Positions 23,576 through 31,596 of a DNA stretch of 64,000 nt are shown in pieces. This stretch comes from an uncultured Clostridium sp. (GTDB lineage: Bacteria; Bacillota; Clostridia; Lachnospirales; Lachnospiraceae). The stretch covers positions 1 to 64,000 of the forward strand of contig URNT01000001.1 in the NCBI GenBank assembly GCA_900549235.1, in the 5' to 3' direction. The notes below the pieces were generated by a model that did not search any database, was not told the origin of the DNA, and was given only the letters and a program-made list of their open reading frames with translations. Both the position numbers and the translations under genes were made by a program. Each line of letters begins with the position of its first letter. Position 1 is the stretch's first letter.

Positions 23576-25483
23576 TTACAACTGGACGCCGCGGTTTAAG
23601 GCGCCAGTTTTTCGTTTTCCGGTCTTTTTCGCCGGTTGTCTTTTCATGTAGTTAATTCCGGCCTTGACCTTCGATTCCAGGACGCCCCAGTCAGGACGTA
23701 GAATCTCGACCGCGGCCGTGGAATAGTTTCGAAGATCCAGCGGTTCGTTTCTGATTCCGCCGGCTTTCTTTACCCACTTGATAACCGGGCGCCCGTCTTT
23801 TATGTGAACGACGCGTTGCTCACTGTTAAGCCCCTTTATGTAGGTTTCGTTATATCCGCGGTCGGCATTGATCGGAAAATGGCAATATCCCGGCCCTTCG
23901 TCAACCGTATTAAGCCGCGTCATAAGTATTTCTTTTCCGGAATCCACGCCCAGGATAAAGACCTTAACTTTTAGCTGGTTGTTTGTGGATAACTTGTGTA
24001 TAAGTGGAATACCTGGGCCACCCATACCCTTAACACCGTAAATCCTTTTGCTTTTTCGCTCCATTTTTTTCAGCCATTTGTAACATTGTGTCGTGAAATG
24101 GCCGCCGGTATCTATGCAAGTGCAAGCGATCAGAAGCGAACTTCCGGAAGCAAAGTAAAATTCTTTATCAAGATAGTTTTCCAGAAGATTCCAGGTTTCT
24201 TCTTTTTCCAGGTCGCCGAAAATCTTATCGTACTTAATGCCCCACGATTCATAACCGCGGCCCCAGCCGGTGATCTCGATTTCGAAACGGTCGTCCTGAA
24301 CGTCCACGCCGGCCGTGAGAACGACAGCACCGTCCGGAATGTCTGCTTCGTATCTTTCGCGGCGTCCGATGATAGAATCATCGTCGGCACTTTTGCCGCG
24401 TTCTTCCCATGTTTCGCCAAGCGTCGTATTGATCCAGGTTTTCATTTTGTTAATGTCGCCGTTTTCCTTCAATTCCTTTTGTGCTTCCCTGAATTCCCGG
24501 ATAATTTCTTCCCAGTGTTTCCAGGGCGACGCTAATTCGTTAAGGTGAAAGCTTCTTTTCCGCTTTCTGTCCGGAAATTTTGCGATATACTTTCCTTTTT
24601 GCTGTTTCCAGTCAACTTCGGAAATATGTTCGCCGCAAAATTTACATTCCATCGTCACATCTGAAAAATGAATCCTTCCCCATTCGTAGGACTGGTATTT
24701 TCCGCAACAAGGGCAAGGAACGCACCATTCTTCTTGTGATCCGGATAGAAATTCGGCTTCGATCTGGCTCTGTCCTTTGATTGTCGGCGTTGAAACCTTT
24801 ATTTTTTTACGGTTCCAGAAGGTCGTCGTTCGCTTTTCGGCTAACTTGATCGGGTTTCCTTCTGTTCCGGCGCTGGCCGGATAGCGGTCGATCTCGTCCA
24901 TTAAGGCGATTCGGATAGGTCTTGACGCCAGGGAAGCCGGCGAATTCGCCCCGGCCATAGTGATATGACCGCCCGGAAACTGTTTGTGAAGGATTGTGTT
25001 TCCAGAATTCTTCGATTTTGCGTCGCGAACCTTGCCGCGAAGTGCCGGCGTGTCGCGGATCATCGGCGCCAGTCTGTCCTTCGAAAAGGTCTGGGCCATT
25101 TCGATTGTCGGATTTACAACCAGGATCGGCGCCGGATCGTAGTCGATATAATATCCGATCGTGTTCAGGATAAGTTCTGTCTTTCCAACCTGGGCGGAAG
25201 ACATAATCACCACTTCTTCACATTCCGGATTGTTTACGGCGTCCAAGATCTCGCGCTGGTAAGGTGCGCGGTCTGTGTTCCAGCGTCCGGCTTCGGCGCT
25301 ACTTTCTGCCGATAGTCTTCTTTCTGCGTCCGCCCACTGGCTAACCGTCATAATAGGCGGCGGCGCTACTGCTTTCGCTATCTTTTCAAATAATTTGATT
25401 GTCTTTAAGTCGATACCTAAATCTTTCGAACGTTTTCTGTCTGGCTCTGATTTAATCATCGTCTTCACCTTCGACGTATTCAT
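23576..25483 (-). CDS. Terminase large subunit (lambda gpA family)
   Basis: About 635 residues. The ATPase part begins after SQWADAERRLSAESSAEAGR and contains a Walker-A-like SSAQVGKTELI. The phrase ASRPIRIALMDEIDRYPASA carries the Walker B DE. A Cys pair follows (CPCCGKY and CKFCGEH), and the nuclease half contains AGVDVQDDRFEIEITGWG. The enzyme cuts concatemers and drives DNA into proheads. I take the ATG at 25483, one codon after a GTG; the 5' end overlaps the small terminase gene by 32 bp. Confidence 0.96.
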   Translation of the reverse strand: MNTSKVKTMIKSEPDRKRSKDLGIDLKTIKLFEKIAKAVAPPPIMTVSQWADAERRLSAESSAEAGRWNTDRAPYQREILDAVNNPECEEVVIMSSAQVGKTELILNTIGYYIDYDPAPILVVNPTIEMAQTFSKDRLAPMIRDTPALRGKVRDAKSKNSGNTILHKQFPGGHITMAGANSPASLASRPIRIALMDEIDRYPASAGTEGNPIKLAEKRTTTFWNRKKIKVSTPTIKGQSQIEAEFLSGSQEEWCVPCPCCGKYQSYEWGRIHFSDVTMECKFCGEHISEVDWKQQKGKYIAKFPDRKRKRSFHLNELASPWKHWEEIIREFREAQKELKENGDINKMKTWINTTLGETWEERGKSADDDSIIGRRERYEADIPDGAVVLTAGVDVQDDRFEIEITGWGRGYESWGIKYDKIFGDLEKEETWNLLENYLDKEFYFASGSSLLIACTCIDTGGHFTTQCYKWLKKMERKSKRIYGVKGMGGPGIPLIHKLSTNNQLKVKVFILGVDSGKEILMTRLNTVDEGPGYCHFPINADRGYNETYIKGLNSEQRVVHIKDGRPVIKWVKKAGGIRNEPLDLRNYSTAAVEILRPDWGVLESKVKAGINYMKRQPAKKTGKRKTGALNRGVQL

Positions 25484-26006
25484 CACTATAAAAAGCCTTC
25501 GGATCGTAGTCTTTCAATTCGTTTAAGGCTTCCGTGACTTCTGCTGTCAGGCGATCTTTGATAAATCCGGCGTCGCGGCTTTCCAGCACCGGTGCGACCT
25601 TCGAAGGGATATTCATAACCCTTGTTTTGAACGAAGTCAGCATGTCAGTCATTACTTTTTCGACGTCTTCGGCCTTGTGAAGTTCTCCCTTCATGGTTTG
25701 AAGGCGAAGTTCTGAAATGTGACGCTTAACTCTTTCGTGAAGCGCTTTTTCTTCTTCAATGTTCAGTTCACCGTCCGGATTGTCCTGGTTTGCCGTGTCA
25801 ACGGCAAGCTTCAAAGACAAGATATAATTCTTAACGGATTCCTGGAAGTTGTACCGGCCTTTCGCCACGCGGACGATGATTCCTTCTTCTGCCATCTGGC
25901 GAATACGTCTGTCAGACACGCCGAATATATCGCCCAGGACGGCGGCCGATACGGTCAAGCTGTCTACGTTCGTGATTTTTGCTGATTCTGTTTCTGCTTT
26001 TGCCAT
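25452..26006 (-). CDS. Terminase small subunit (Nu1-like)
   Basis: 184 residues with an N-terminal DNA-binding helix-turn-helix (AAVLGDIFGVSDRRIRQMAE, then GRYNFQESVKNYIL). A helical, charged middle follows, for oligomerisation. Nu1-type subunits recognise the packaging site, usually just upstream of their own gene. Here a noncoding stretch of about 350 bp precedes it. Confidence 0.88.
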   Translation of the reverse strand: MAKAETESAKITNVDSLTVSAAVLGDIFGVSDRRIRQMAEEGIIVRVAKGRYNFQESVKNYILSLKLAVDTANQDNPDGELNIEEEKALHERVKRHISELRLQTMKGELHKAEDVEKVMTDMLTSFKTRVMNIPSKVAPVLESRDAGFIKDRLTAEVTEALNELKDYDPKAFYSDEYVEGEDDD

Positions 26007-26360
26007 ATCCTCGCCCCCTTTCCGGTCAAATCGGTAACGGCAACTTCTGTTATTTTTTGTCTGTATCTAGGAAGATTTTGGGCTTCGCTTACCCGCGGGG
26101 CCGATTCGGTCGCCGGAAGAACCTACGAAAGTTCGGGGAAAAATTCCCCGATGATTTTCACGTCCTGGCCGGGTGCCTTGTCGTCCCCTTCTCTTGACAT
26201 ATCTTGTAATTGTGTCAAGTCGCTTGTGCGCCTTTCCTTTCTATTAAACGCAACGAAAACGAACACACTTCACTTGTCAGCGCCCCGTTGTGTCAAGTAA
26301 AGGGCAAAAAGAAAGAAGTCTTCCGATTATCCGCGTGGATAGGAAGGCTTCTTGTGTGTG
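26007..26360 (-). other. Noncoding region before terminase genes, candidate cos/pac and activator sites
   Basis: No convincing gene in 354 bp between the small terminase and the tyrosine recombinase. It contains a perfect hairpin CGGGGAA-AAA-TTCCCCG (26134-26150), and two copies of the 11-mer TTGTGTCAAGT (26210-26220, 26288-26298) spaced 78 bp apart. The first copy is also half of a CTTGACA/TGTCAAG inverted repeat. A packaging site is expected here by analogy with lambda. Function not proven. Confidence 0.5.
26313..26355 (-). terminator. Candidate terminator of the tyrosine recombinase gene
   Basis: On the minus strand AGAAGCCTTCC and GGAAGACTTCT form the outer stem, with an inner ATCC/GGAT stem, followed by TTCTTTTT. 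It lies directly after the recombinase stop. Confidence 0.6.
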
Positions 26361-26927
26361 CTATCTCTTGCCCTTGCCATGCTTAAAGGTCAGGCTCTTA
26401 ATCAGCTTATCTTTGTTGTCCTGGTTGATACCAATGTATCGAAGGGTGACGCTTATGTCTGCGTGGTTGAATATCTCCATCAGTGTAACCGCGTCGTGTG
26501 TCTGCTGGTACATGTGATAGCCGAATGTCTTTCGTAGTGTGTGCGTGCCTATCGCTTCCAGGCCGAACACCTTCGCCGCGTCAGTCAGTACGTTATACGC
26601 TTGCTGTCTGGTGATAGGCTTATTCGGGTATCGTGGCGATTTGAATAGATATTCATAATCTCTTTTACCGGCGATATATTCTTCGATAATAGGTTTCAGT
26701 TCGGAATTTATCGGGAATCTTTTTTCCTTCCCGGTTTTTTTCTCCCTGATATAAACAGCGTCTTTTTCCCGGACGTCGCGAATTCGGAATTTCAAAATGT
26801 CCGAAATTCTAAGCCCGGTATAAATGCCAAACATGAAAAGAACATAATCACGTTCATTATTCGATTTTAGGTATTCGGCCAAATCCATCACAAGATCCAT
26901 GTCCCTGATCGGTTCGACCGTATTCAT
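26361..26927 (-). CDS. Short tyrosine recombinase
   Basis: 188 residues, essentially only the catalytic domain. The first catalytic Arg is in YTGLRISDI, the His-x-x-Arg box is THTLRKTF, a second His is in FNHADIS and the nucleophile Tyr in TLRYIGINQ. Full integrases are longer and carry arm-binding domains, absent here. It lies with the late genes next to terminase. Since the phage also has a large serine recombinase at the attachment end, this enzyme is more likely used for resolution or circularisation than integration; that role is inference. Confidence 0.85.
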   Translation of the reverse strand: MNTVEPIRDMDLVMDLAEYLKSNNERDYVLFMFGIYTGLRISDILKFRIRDVREKDAVYIREKKTGKEKRFPINSELKPIIEEYIAGKRDYEYLFKSPRYPNKPITRQQAYNVLTDAAKVFGLEAIGTHTLRKTFGYHMYQQTHDAVTLMEIFNHADISVTLRYIGINQDNKDKLIKSLTFKHGKGKR

Positions 26928-27033
26928 CGGGCCACCCCCTTTTTATGTACGCAAAAAGCGCCGCCATTTCTGACGACGCCTTTCAAGGAATTTTTGATTC
27001 ACTTATCAACGCTAATATATTAACACGGATTGA

Positions 27034-27086
27034 CACGACATTTCCACGACATATTTCACGACAAAAACACGACATAAAACACGACA
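27034..27086. repeat. Array of five CACGACA boxes, 11-12 bp apart
   Basis: CACGACA starts at 27034, 27045, 27057, 27068 and 27080, spacings 11, 12, 11 and 12, so all five face one side of the helix. It lies in the noncoding gap between the late-regulator-like gene and the tyrosine recombinase. It looks like a protein-binding iteron array; the binder is unknown. Confidence 0.8.
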
Positions 27087-27181
27087 TGTAATTTTCGCGT
27101 AAATCCTTGTAAAATGTGGATTTCTTGAAAAATCAACGTTTCAAAAAGTGAAAAAATTTTCGTTTCAAAAAATTTTCATTT

Positions 27182-27631
27182 TCAAATCAGCCCTTTGTCC
27201 TTCATATCGCTTTCGATCCTCTGGAACTGGCGAACAGAAAGTCCGATTTCGTCCGCGGCGGCCGCTTGTGTTTTTTTCTGAATCACGCGGCAATAGTAAA
27301 CTTGTGCTTCCATTCCGGAAAGTCCGGCATAGATTTTTTTCACGCGTCGCATGGTTCGGCGAAGATCTTTTCGTTCTTCCGTAAGCTGGTTTATCTTTTC
27401 CGTGTCACGGTCGATCATTTCCAGGCCTTCGGCGAATGAAATATGTGTCGAAGGGAAAGATTCCTTCGAATAGTCAATCCCACCAACGCCAGAAGGGCCG
27501 TACCAGCCACACATTTTTTTCACTTTTTCGATAGATCTTCGATGATTCTTGATCTTTTCGTTACATAGCATAATTTGAAGATCAATGTCTGTAAAAAGGT
27601 TCCTTTCGTTTGAATTCGATGGTTTCGCCAT
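27182..27631 (-). CDS. Late gene transcription regulator, RinA/ArpU/sigma-like
   Basis: 149 residues. A coiled-coil middle (LEMIDRDTEKINQLTEERKD) is followed by a C-terminal helix-turn-helix (QAAAADEIGLSVRQFQRIES) like sigma region 4 and RinA/ArpU regulators. Such proteins turn on packaging and structural genes. It is the last gene before the recombinase and terminase, the usual place. A palindrome (27649-27673) lies directly before its start. Confidence 0.8.
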   Translation of the reverse strand: MAKPSNSNERNLFTDIDLQIMLCNEKIKNHRRSIEKVKKMCGWYGPSGVGGIDYSKESFPSTHISFAEGLEMIDRDTEKINQLTEERKDLRRTMRRVKKIYAGLSGMEAQVYYCRVIQKKTQAAAADEIGLSVRQFQRIESDMKDKGLI

Positions 27632-27648
27632 TTTCAGCTTCCCCTTGC

Positions 27649-27673
27649 AATTATAACTTTTCGTGTTATAATT
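27649..27673. promoter_or_regulatory. Palindromic site upstream of late regulator gene
   Basis: AATTATAAC-TTTTCGT-GTTATAATT, perfect 9-bp arms around a 7-nt centre. It ends 18 bp upstream of the regulator start. It contains TATAAT-like sequences, so it may be an operator or promoter element. Function inferred from position. Confidence 0.55.
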
Positions 27674-27761
27674 ATTAAAGGCTACTTTTTAGGGGGCGGA
27701 ATTGCTGATCGGCGTTCCGTCTTTTTATTTTACCACTTATTTTTTGTCAAATCAAATACTT

Positions 27762-27941
27762 TTAGTAATATCCAGTTACTACAAGCCAGAAGCCTTCTTT
27801 TCCGTCTTTTTTATACAGAAAATCAGTTTCAATGCCAGATTTTACAAGATCGTTCATTGTGTCGATCATATCGTCCGGATCGTGACACTTTATCGTGTCG
27901 CCGACTTTCAGGTCAGATTTCTTTTTCTTCTCCTGGGACAT
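27762..27941 (-). CDS. Small phage hypothetical protein
   Basis: 59 residues from the ATG at 27941 (GGAAGGTGAAAAGA upstream), preferred over an ATG three codons earlier. Very basic N-terminus (MSQEKKKKSDL), then KVGDTIKCHDPDDMIDTMND and an aromatic end (GFWLVVTGYY). It overlaps the preceding gene. Unknown function; early-region accessory protein. Confidence 0.7.
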   Translation of the reverse strand: MSQEKKKKSDLKVGDTIKCHDPDDMIDTMNDLVKSGIETDFLYKKDGKEGFWLVVTGYY

Positions 27942-28128
27942 TCTTTTCACCTTCCTTCCAGTTTTTCACGCCAAAACTGCTATTATATCCAGCTTCGCGA
28001 AGAATTTTCCGAACACGGTCAAATTCCTTCTGTGAAAACTTTTCAATTTTTGCTATAACGACCGAATTTTCGACTTTTGCTGTATATCCGGCCTTTTCCA
28101 ATATCAAAACCGCTTCTTCTTTGCTCAT
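27913..28128 (-). CDS. Small phage hypothetical protein
   Basis: 71 residues, alpha/beta pattern (EAVLILEKAGYTAKVENSVV, KEFDRVRKILREAGYNSS), with a charged tail. The start overlaps the HNH gene's stop by 4 bp, so translation is probably coupled. Unknown function. Confidence 0.7.
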   Translation of the reverse strand: MSKEEAVLILEKAGYTAKVENSVVIAKIEKFSQKEFDRVRKILREAGYNSSFGVKNWKEGEKNVPGEEKEI

Positions 28129-28898
28129 TCTTTCCCTTTCTGTAATTTTGCCGCGGCTCTGTTCACTTTCGCGATCAAAATTCCGGTCTTTGTGGATTCC
28201 GGATCATCGTATCGAAGCCCTTTTCTGTTCATTTCCAGCATTTCGTCATTTGAAACCATTTCCAGATTTTCAATACTGATATTTTCTTTGTTTCCGTCCA
28301 TAAAAATCAATTTGAAGCCGTCAGGAACCGGCCCGTTCACCGCTTCCCATACGACTTTTTGTTTTAATTTCCAGACATTCGGTTCTTCTGTCTTTATTTC
28401 GATATATCCATCAACGTTCACGCGTTCGCTTCCAACCGGCCGCCAGTTTATAGGTTTGTGTCCTTTTTTGAATCTGTGTTTCACGGATCCCGGCGGTACT
28501 TGTCCCGGCTTGAATCCATTTTCCGGGATATGTCCTTTTTCGAATTGTCCCGTCAATCCGCTGTTTAGATCGTGATTTCTGTAAAATCCTTTTAGCTGTG
28601 ACCTGGTGTATTCTTTGCCGAATTTTTTATTTAATCGCTCCGCCATTTCTTTTGGGCCTACGCCTATATAATTTTTATTGATATATTTCACAACTTCTTT
28701 CGGAAATACATCTGAATATATCTGTTTTCGTGGAAGGTCATTCGGTAATTTTCTATTTTTCACATAGGATTTCATTTGTGCCGGCGTGTAGCCCGAAGAA
28801 AACTTTTTGTTCACCAGAACAGCCAGTTCTTCCGGGCGGCGCCCGTAATAATTCGCTTGAATGAATTTGTGAACTTCCTTCGGGTATCTGATAGCCAT
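28125..28898 (-). CDS. HNH-signature phage protein with duplicated HTH-like N-terminus
   Basis: 257 residues. Two similar ~50-residue blocks open the protein: YPKEVHKFIQANYYGRRPEE, and later FPKEVVKYINKNYIGVGPKE. The FKKGHKPINWRPVGSERVNV linker leads to an HNH-like region (WKLKQKVVWEAVNGPVPDGF, then FMDGNKENISIENL). The His expected before DGN is Phe here, so catalysis may be weakened or lost, although I recall the same substitution in relatives. HNH proteins often aid packaging or act as homing nucleases. Overlaps its upstream neighbour by one base. Confidence 0.82.
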   Translation of the reverse strand: MAIRYPKEVHKFIQANYYGRRPEELAVLVNKKFSSGYTPAQMKSYVKNRKLPNDLPRKQIYSDVFPKEVVKYINKNYIGVGPKEMAERLNKKFGKEYTRSQLKGFYRNHDLNSGLTGQFEKGHIPENGFKPGQVPPGSVKHRFKKGHKPINWRPVGSERVNVDGYIEIKTEEPNVWKLKQKVVWEAVNGPVPDGFKLIFMDGNKENISIENLEMVSNDEMLEMNRKGLRYDDPESTKTGILIAKVNRAAAKLQKGKE

Positions 28899-29143
28899 TA
28901 TCTTTTTACCTCTAACATTTCCGGGACTGTATGCTGTGACTGATTGTTGTATCCGTATTCGTCCATGTGCTTCATAGTCTGTAATGCCAGCCGGCCGTTA
29001 TCAACGATCACTTTCGCAACGTCCGTTATTGCTTTGCTCCTCTGGACTTCCTTCTTGATTTCTTCTTCGTCAAGGTCTTCTTCCCCCAGTCTTTCAAGCT
29101 GGGCGAATAGGTGATTATTCAAATCTGATAAAGTGTTTTTCAT
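28898..29143 (-). CDS. Phage hypothetical protein, 81 aa
   Basis: Helical, acidic protein (LFAQLERLGEEDLDEEEIKK, then DVAKVIVDNGRLALQTMKHM). The start at 29143 has the AAAGGAAATAAGCAC leader shared with several genes of this phage. Position directly before the HNH gene is common in Firmicutes phages. Function unknown. Confidence 0.72.
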   Translation of the reverse strand: MKNTLSDLNNHLFAQLERLGEEDLDEEEIKKEVQRSKAITDVAKVIVDNGRLALQTMKHMDEYGYNNQSQHTVPEMLEVKR

Positions 29144-29169
29144 GTGCTTATTTCCTTTCTTTTTTCCGT

Positions 29170-29451
29170 CTAATCAAGAACAACACCAAGCTCCACAATC
29201 CTTTTATTGTTCTTGATAGACATTGTTTCGATCTGCTTTTTATAAAGTGCGCCGTAAACCTGATAGTCTTTTTTCAACGTCAGGAAATATCTTTTATGTG
29301 GATCTCTTTCATGTAATTTTATCAAGCTATTAAGTAAGTGATCCGTGACACCTTTGTCAATGACCGTTATGTCTATCCTGGCGGCCGCGCGGTTGAATTC
29401 GCGGCAAATAACGACATATTCAGGTTTTTTGTTTTTATTTTTTCTTGCCAT
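29170..29451 (-). CDS. Phage hypothetical protein, 93 aa
   Basis: Basic protein with predicted alpha/beta content (PEYVVICREFNRAAARIDIT, then DPHKRYFLTLKKDYQVYG). It lies between the adenine methyltransferase and the 81-residue gene. No recognised domain. Confidence 0.68.
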   Translation of the reverse strand: MARKNKNKKPEYVVICREFNRAAARIDITVIDKGVTDHLLNSLIKLHERDPHKRYFLTLKKDYQVYGALYKKQIETMSIKNNKRIVELGVVLD

Positions 29452-29455
29452 CTGT

Positions 29456-29893
29456 TTATATTCCTTTCTGGTTGTAAATAACCACCATCGAAGGGAACGG
29501 GGCGGCGTTTTTGCTGTTTCCGAATTTCAATCTTCCGCGAATGAAACGAATTTCCGCTTTATGGTAAATATATTCGTGGAACCATTTTGTATCGGTTCTG
29601 GCCGGAAGTAACATCACCACAAGATTTCCGTGTTCTTCGTTTGTTCTGAAAGCTTTTTCAACCCAGTTTCCAATTTCGCGGCCATAAGGTGGATTTACAA
29701 AAACGTTATGCCCCCCCCCCCACGATTGCAAAAGGCCATTTGTATTTTTATCAAAATACAAATCGCACTTGTGATTATATTCGTCCGCGCATGGATCAAG
29801 GTTAAAATGAAATTCAGAATTTAATTTCTTGTAAAAGTCCGCCGGTGTCGCCCACGCGTCCGTTTTACTTGAAAACATAACTTCTGTGTTCAT
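29456..29893 (-). CDS. Phage N-6-adenine DNA methyltransferase with G11 tract
   Basis: 145 residues. DAWATPADFYKKLNSEFHFN, DPCADEYNHKCD and the catalytic NPPYGREIGNW identify the phage Dam-type family (NPPY methylates adenine N6). SAM binding is expected at the N-terminal DP motif. The codons for WGGGH just before NVFVNPPYG contain an uninterrupted run of 11 G on the coding strand (29711-29721), so slippage would toggle the frame ahead of the catalytic motif. Methylation probably protects phage DNA from host restriction. Confidence 0.92.
   Translation of the reverse strand: MNTEVMFSSKTDAWATPADFYKKLNSEFHFNLDPCADEYNHKCDLYFDKNTNGLLQSWGGGHNVFVNPPYGREIGNWVEKAFRTNEEHGNLVVMLLPARTDTKWFHEYIYHKAEIRFIRGRLKFGNSKNAAPFPSMVVIYNQKGI
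29711..29721 (-). repeat. G11 homopolymer inside methyltransferase gene
   Basis: Eleven consecutive C on the + strand, read as TGG GGG GGG GGG CAT in the gene. Long G tracts inside genes are classic contingency loci in other bacteria. A sequencing or assembly length error is also possible, but the current length keeps the frame open. Confidence 0.85.
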
Positions 29894-29912
29894 TTTTTCT
29901 TTTTCTCCTTTG

Positions 29913-30134
29913 CTATTCCTCTATCTGTGACTTATCAAAAGTCGTTATTGACGTTACACCGTTCTTTCTCTCCACTTCGGTTCCGACTGTGATTTCAAGG
30001 TTAATCGGTTCCTGATTCTGTAAGTCAAACACTACCAGCGGCGCGCCATGCTCCACGGCCACGGTGATTCCGGTTTCCTGGGTAGCTTCCGTCATAAGTG
30101 CCATAAATCTTTTAATTCTTTCTTCCAGTGTCAT
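29913..30134 (-). CDS. Phage hypothetical protein, 73 aa
   Basis: Helical N-terminus (MTLEERIKRFMALMTEATQE) then a beta-type body (VAVEHGAPLVVFDLQNQEPI). It overlaps the small membrane-protein gene by 23 bp. No recognised domain or function; an early-region accessory gene. Confidence 0.68.
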   Translation of the reverse strand: MTLEERIKRFMALMTEATQETGITVAVEHGAPLVVFDLQNQEPINLEITVGTEVERKNGVTSITTFDKSQIEE

Positions 30135-30294
30135 TTTTCTTTTCCTTTCTTCTTTTCAGCTTCGACAACCATTCTTCTTGTTCAAGATCTTCACGGATCT
30201 TTTCGTCGTCCGTCTGTTGTGCTATGATCGCACCGCATACGAAGGCGAATAAAATCATAATCGCGAAGGCTCCAATTACTGCCAGAATCTTCAT
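30112..30294 (-). CDS. Small single-pass membrane protein
   Basis: 60 residues. An N-terminal membrane helix (ILAVIGAFAIMILFAFVCGA) is followed by a charged, lysine-rich cytoplasmic tail (EEWLSKLKRRKEKKN). It starts 4 bp before the stop of the upstream gene. Early-region proteins of this kind can influence superinfection or lysis; no specific role can be assigned. Confidence 0.68.
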   Translation of the reverse strand: MKILAVIGAFAIMILFAFVCGAIIAQQTDDEKIREDLEQEEWLSKLKRRKEKKNDTGRKN

Positions 30295-31043
30295 TCTTCT
30301 TCCCTTTCAAATTTCCCGTCTATGTATTTATAGGTTTCGTGTGCCGGTATCGTGTAGAAATTCGGATAAAGATCGTATTTTTCAAGCCAGGCATTGAACA
30401 CAACGTCAAGCTGTTCTTCCAGTTCCTCGCGCTGTTCCTTTGTCACGTCGTCAAGGTAATTTTCCGCATATTCTCCGCCTTCGTCGTATGCGTCAGCCTG
30501 AACAGCTTCGATCACGTCATATCCGCACGATAAAAGCGACGGCCGGTAAAGTTCACATTCCCCGACGAAAACACGTTCCGGAAGAATGACCTTATATCCT
30601 TTCTTTCTGGATTCGATCATGTATTCAATTTCGTTCCTGGCGTCTTCCAGCGCTTCCGCGGCTGTGTCGTACATTGCGGAATAATTTTCGCCGTCCATGC
30701 TATACGCCACTTTGTTTCGCGTATATTTCTTAATTTCACACCAGCCTTCTTCCGCAATATTGCACGATTTACGAAGTGGCTTCGCCGTTTCGATCGGGAA
30801 AGAATAATCGAATTCAATCAGTGTTTCCGGCTTCGGATTGATTTTATTAAGTTTTGCATGTGTGATTAAATATCCAGCGTCCTTCACTTCGAATTTTCCA
30901 ACGATTCCAGTATTCAGGATATAGCAGATCACTTCGGATCCAGTTTCGACCGGTATTGGATTCTTTGTTTCAAGTGTTATCGTTTCGCTTTTCTTCAACT
31001 GTTCCCACTGTTCCGGCGTTATGTCGATCAGTATTTCGCCCAT
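30291..31043 (-). CDS. Phage hypothetical protein, about 250 aa
   Basis: I take the ATG at 31043 (AGGAGAG upstream) rather than the one at 31085. It opens MGEILIDITPEQWEQLKKS, then becomes strongly acidic, with aromatic content in SYDFDD-free stretches such as ISLLSCGYDVIEAVQADAY-like segments near residue 190 (read as PSLLSCGYDVIEAVQADAYD). The C-terminus ends with an acidic EREEE. No domain recognised. Confidence 0.62.
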   Translation of the reverse strand: MGEILIDITPEQWEQLKKSETITLETKNPIPVETGSEVICYILNTGIVGKFEVKDAGYLITHAKLNKINPKPETLIEFDYSFPIETAKPLRKSCNIAEEGWCEIKKYTRNKVAYSMDGENYSAMYDTAAEALEDARNEIEYMIESRKKGYKVILPERVFVGECELYRPSLLSCGYDVIEAVQADAYDEGGEYAENYLDDVTKEQREELEEQLDVVFNAWLEKYDLYPNFYTIPAHETYKYIDGKFEREEE

Positions 31044-31158
31044 TTCTTTTCGCTCTCCTTTTCTTGATTTTATCAATTCCGGCACTTAAAGCGGTCAGTG
31101 ACAACATAAAAAGATATGCTGTCGCCCTACCAAGAAATTTTATAAACTCCTCGTCCAT
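30970..31158 (-). CDS. Small membrane protein, 62 aa
   Basis: ATG at 31158 with AAGGCGGTG five bases upstream, the Shine-Dalgarno type seen before many genes of this phage. It has one hydrophobic helix (ATAYLFMLSLTALSAGI) followed by a very basic KIKKRRAKRNGR. It overlaps the next gene by about 74 bp, so this is less certain than its neighbours. Confidence 0.55.
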   Translation of the reverse strand: MDEEFIKFLGRATAYLFMLSLTALSAGIDKIKKRRAKRNGRNTDRHNAGTVGTVEEKRNDNT

Positions 31159-31168
31159 TTGCACCGCC

Positions 31169-31579
31169 TTAAATATCGCCTTCGGATCTGTTATTTGCTC
31201 TCTGCTCCGAAAATCCTTCCGGGTATCTGGCTTTTAATTTGTCAATGTTCATCTGGAAGATCTCGCCCAGGTCGAAGCCCATCGAATGGCAAATATCCGC
31301 GATATACCAACAAACATCACCGATTTCTTTCTTCATGTGTTCGCGATCCAGTGGCTTCTTGTGGAAGATCCACTTTTTCACAAGGTCGTTAAGTTCTCCG
31401 GCTTCTCCCGAAAGTCCCAGGCAACCGTTAAGAAGTCCGCCGGCGTCAATTTCATTTTCGATCATGACGTCGCCTTTGTATTCGGCTCCGGTTTCTTCTC
31501 TGATCCATTCTTCCAGGCGTTCAGTTCCCTTTCCGTCGTTTGTTCTCATTGCTAAATTCTGATATTCTTTTGCTTCCAT
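31169..31579 (-). CDS. MazG-like nucleotide pyrophosphohydrolase
   Basis: 136 residues with the MazG signature: GCLGLSGEAGELNDLVKKW and, after a short gap, KKEIGDVCWYIADICHSMGF, carrying the E-x-x-E and E-x-x-D metal-binding residues. These enzymes hydrolyse NTPs/dNTPs to monophosphates and may adjust nucleotide pools or alarmones in infection. Clear RBS (AGAAAGG). Early operon member. Confidence 0.9.
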   Translation of the reverse strand: MEAKEYQNLAMRTNDGKGTERLEEWIREETGAEYKGDVMIENEIDAGGLLNGCLGLSGEAGELNDLVKKWIFHKKPLDREHMKKEIGDVCWYIADICHSMGFDLGEIFQMNIDKLKARYPEGFSEQRANNRSEGDI

Positions 31580-31596
31580 TTCGTTTTTCCTTTCTG

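Noticed and set aside
29711..29721. Poly-C run treated only as a sequencing artefact
   Set aside because: The frame is intact through it and matches the methyltransferase, so I keep it as real, while noting that its length may be uncertain.
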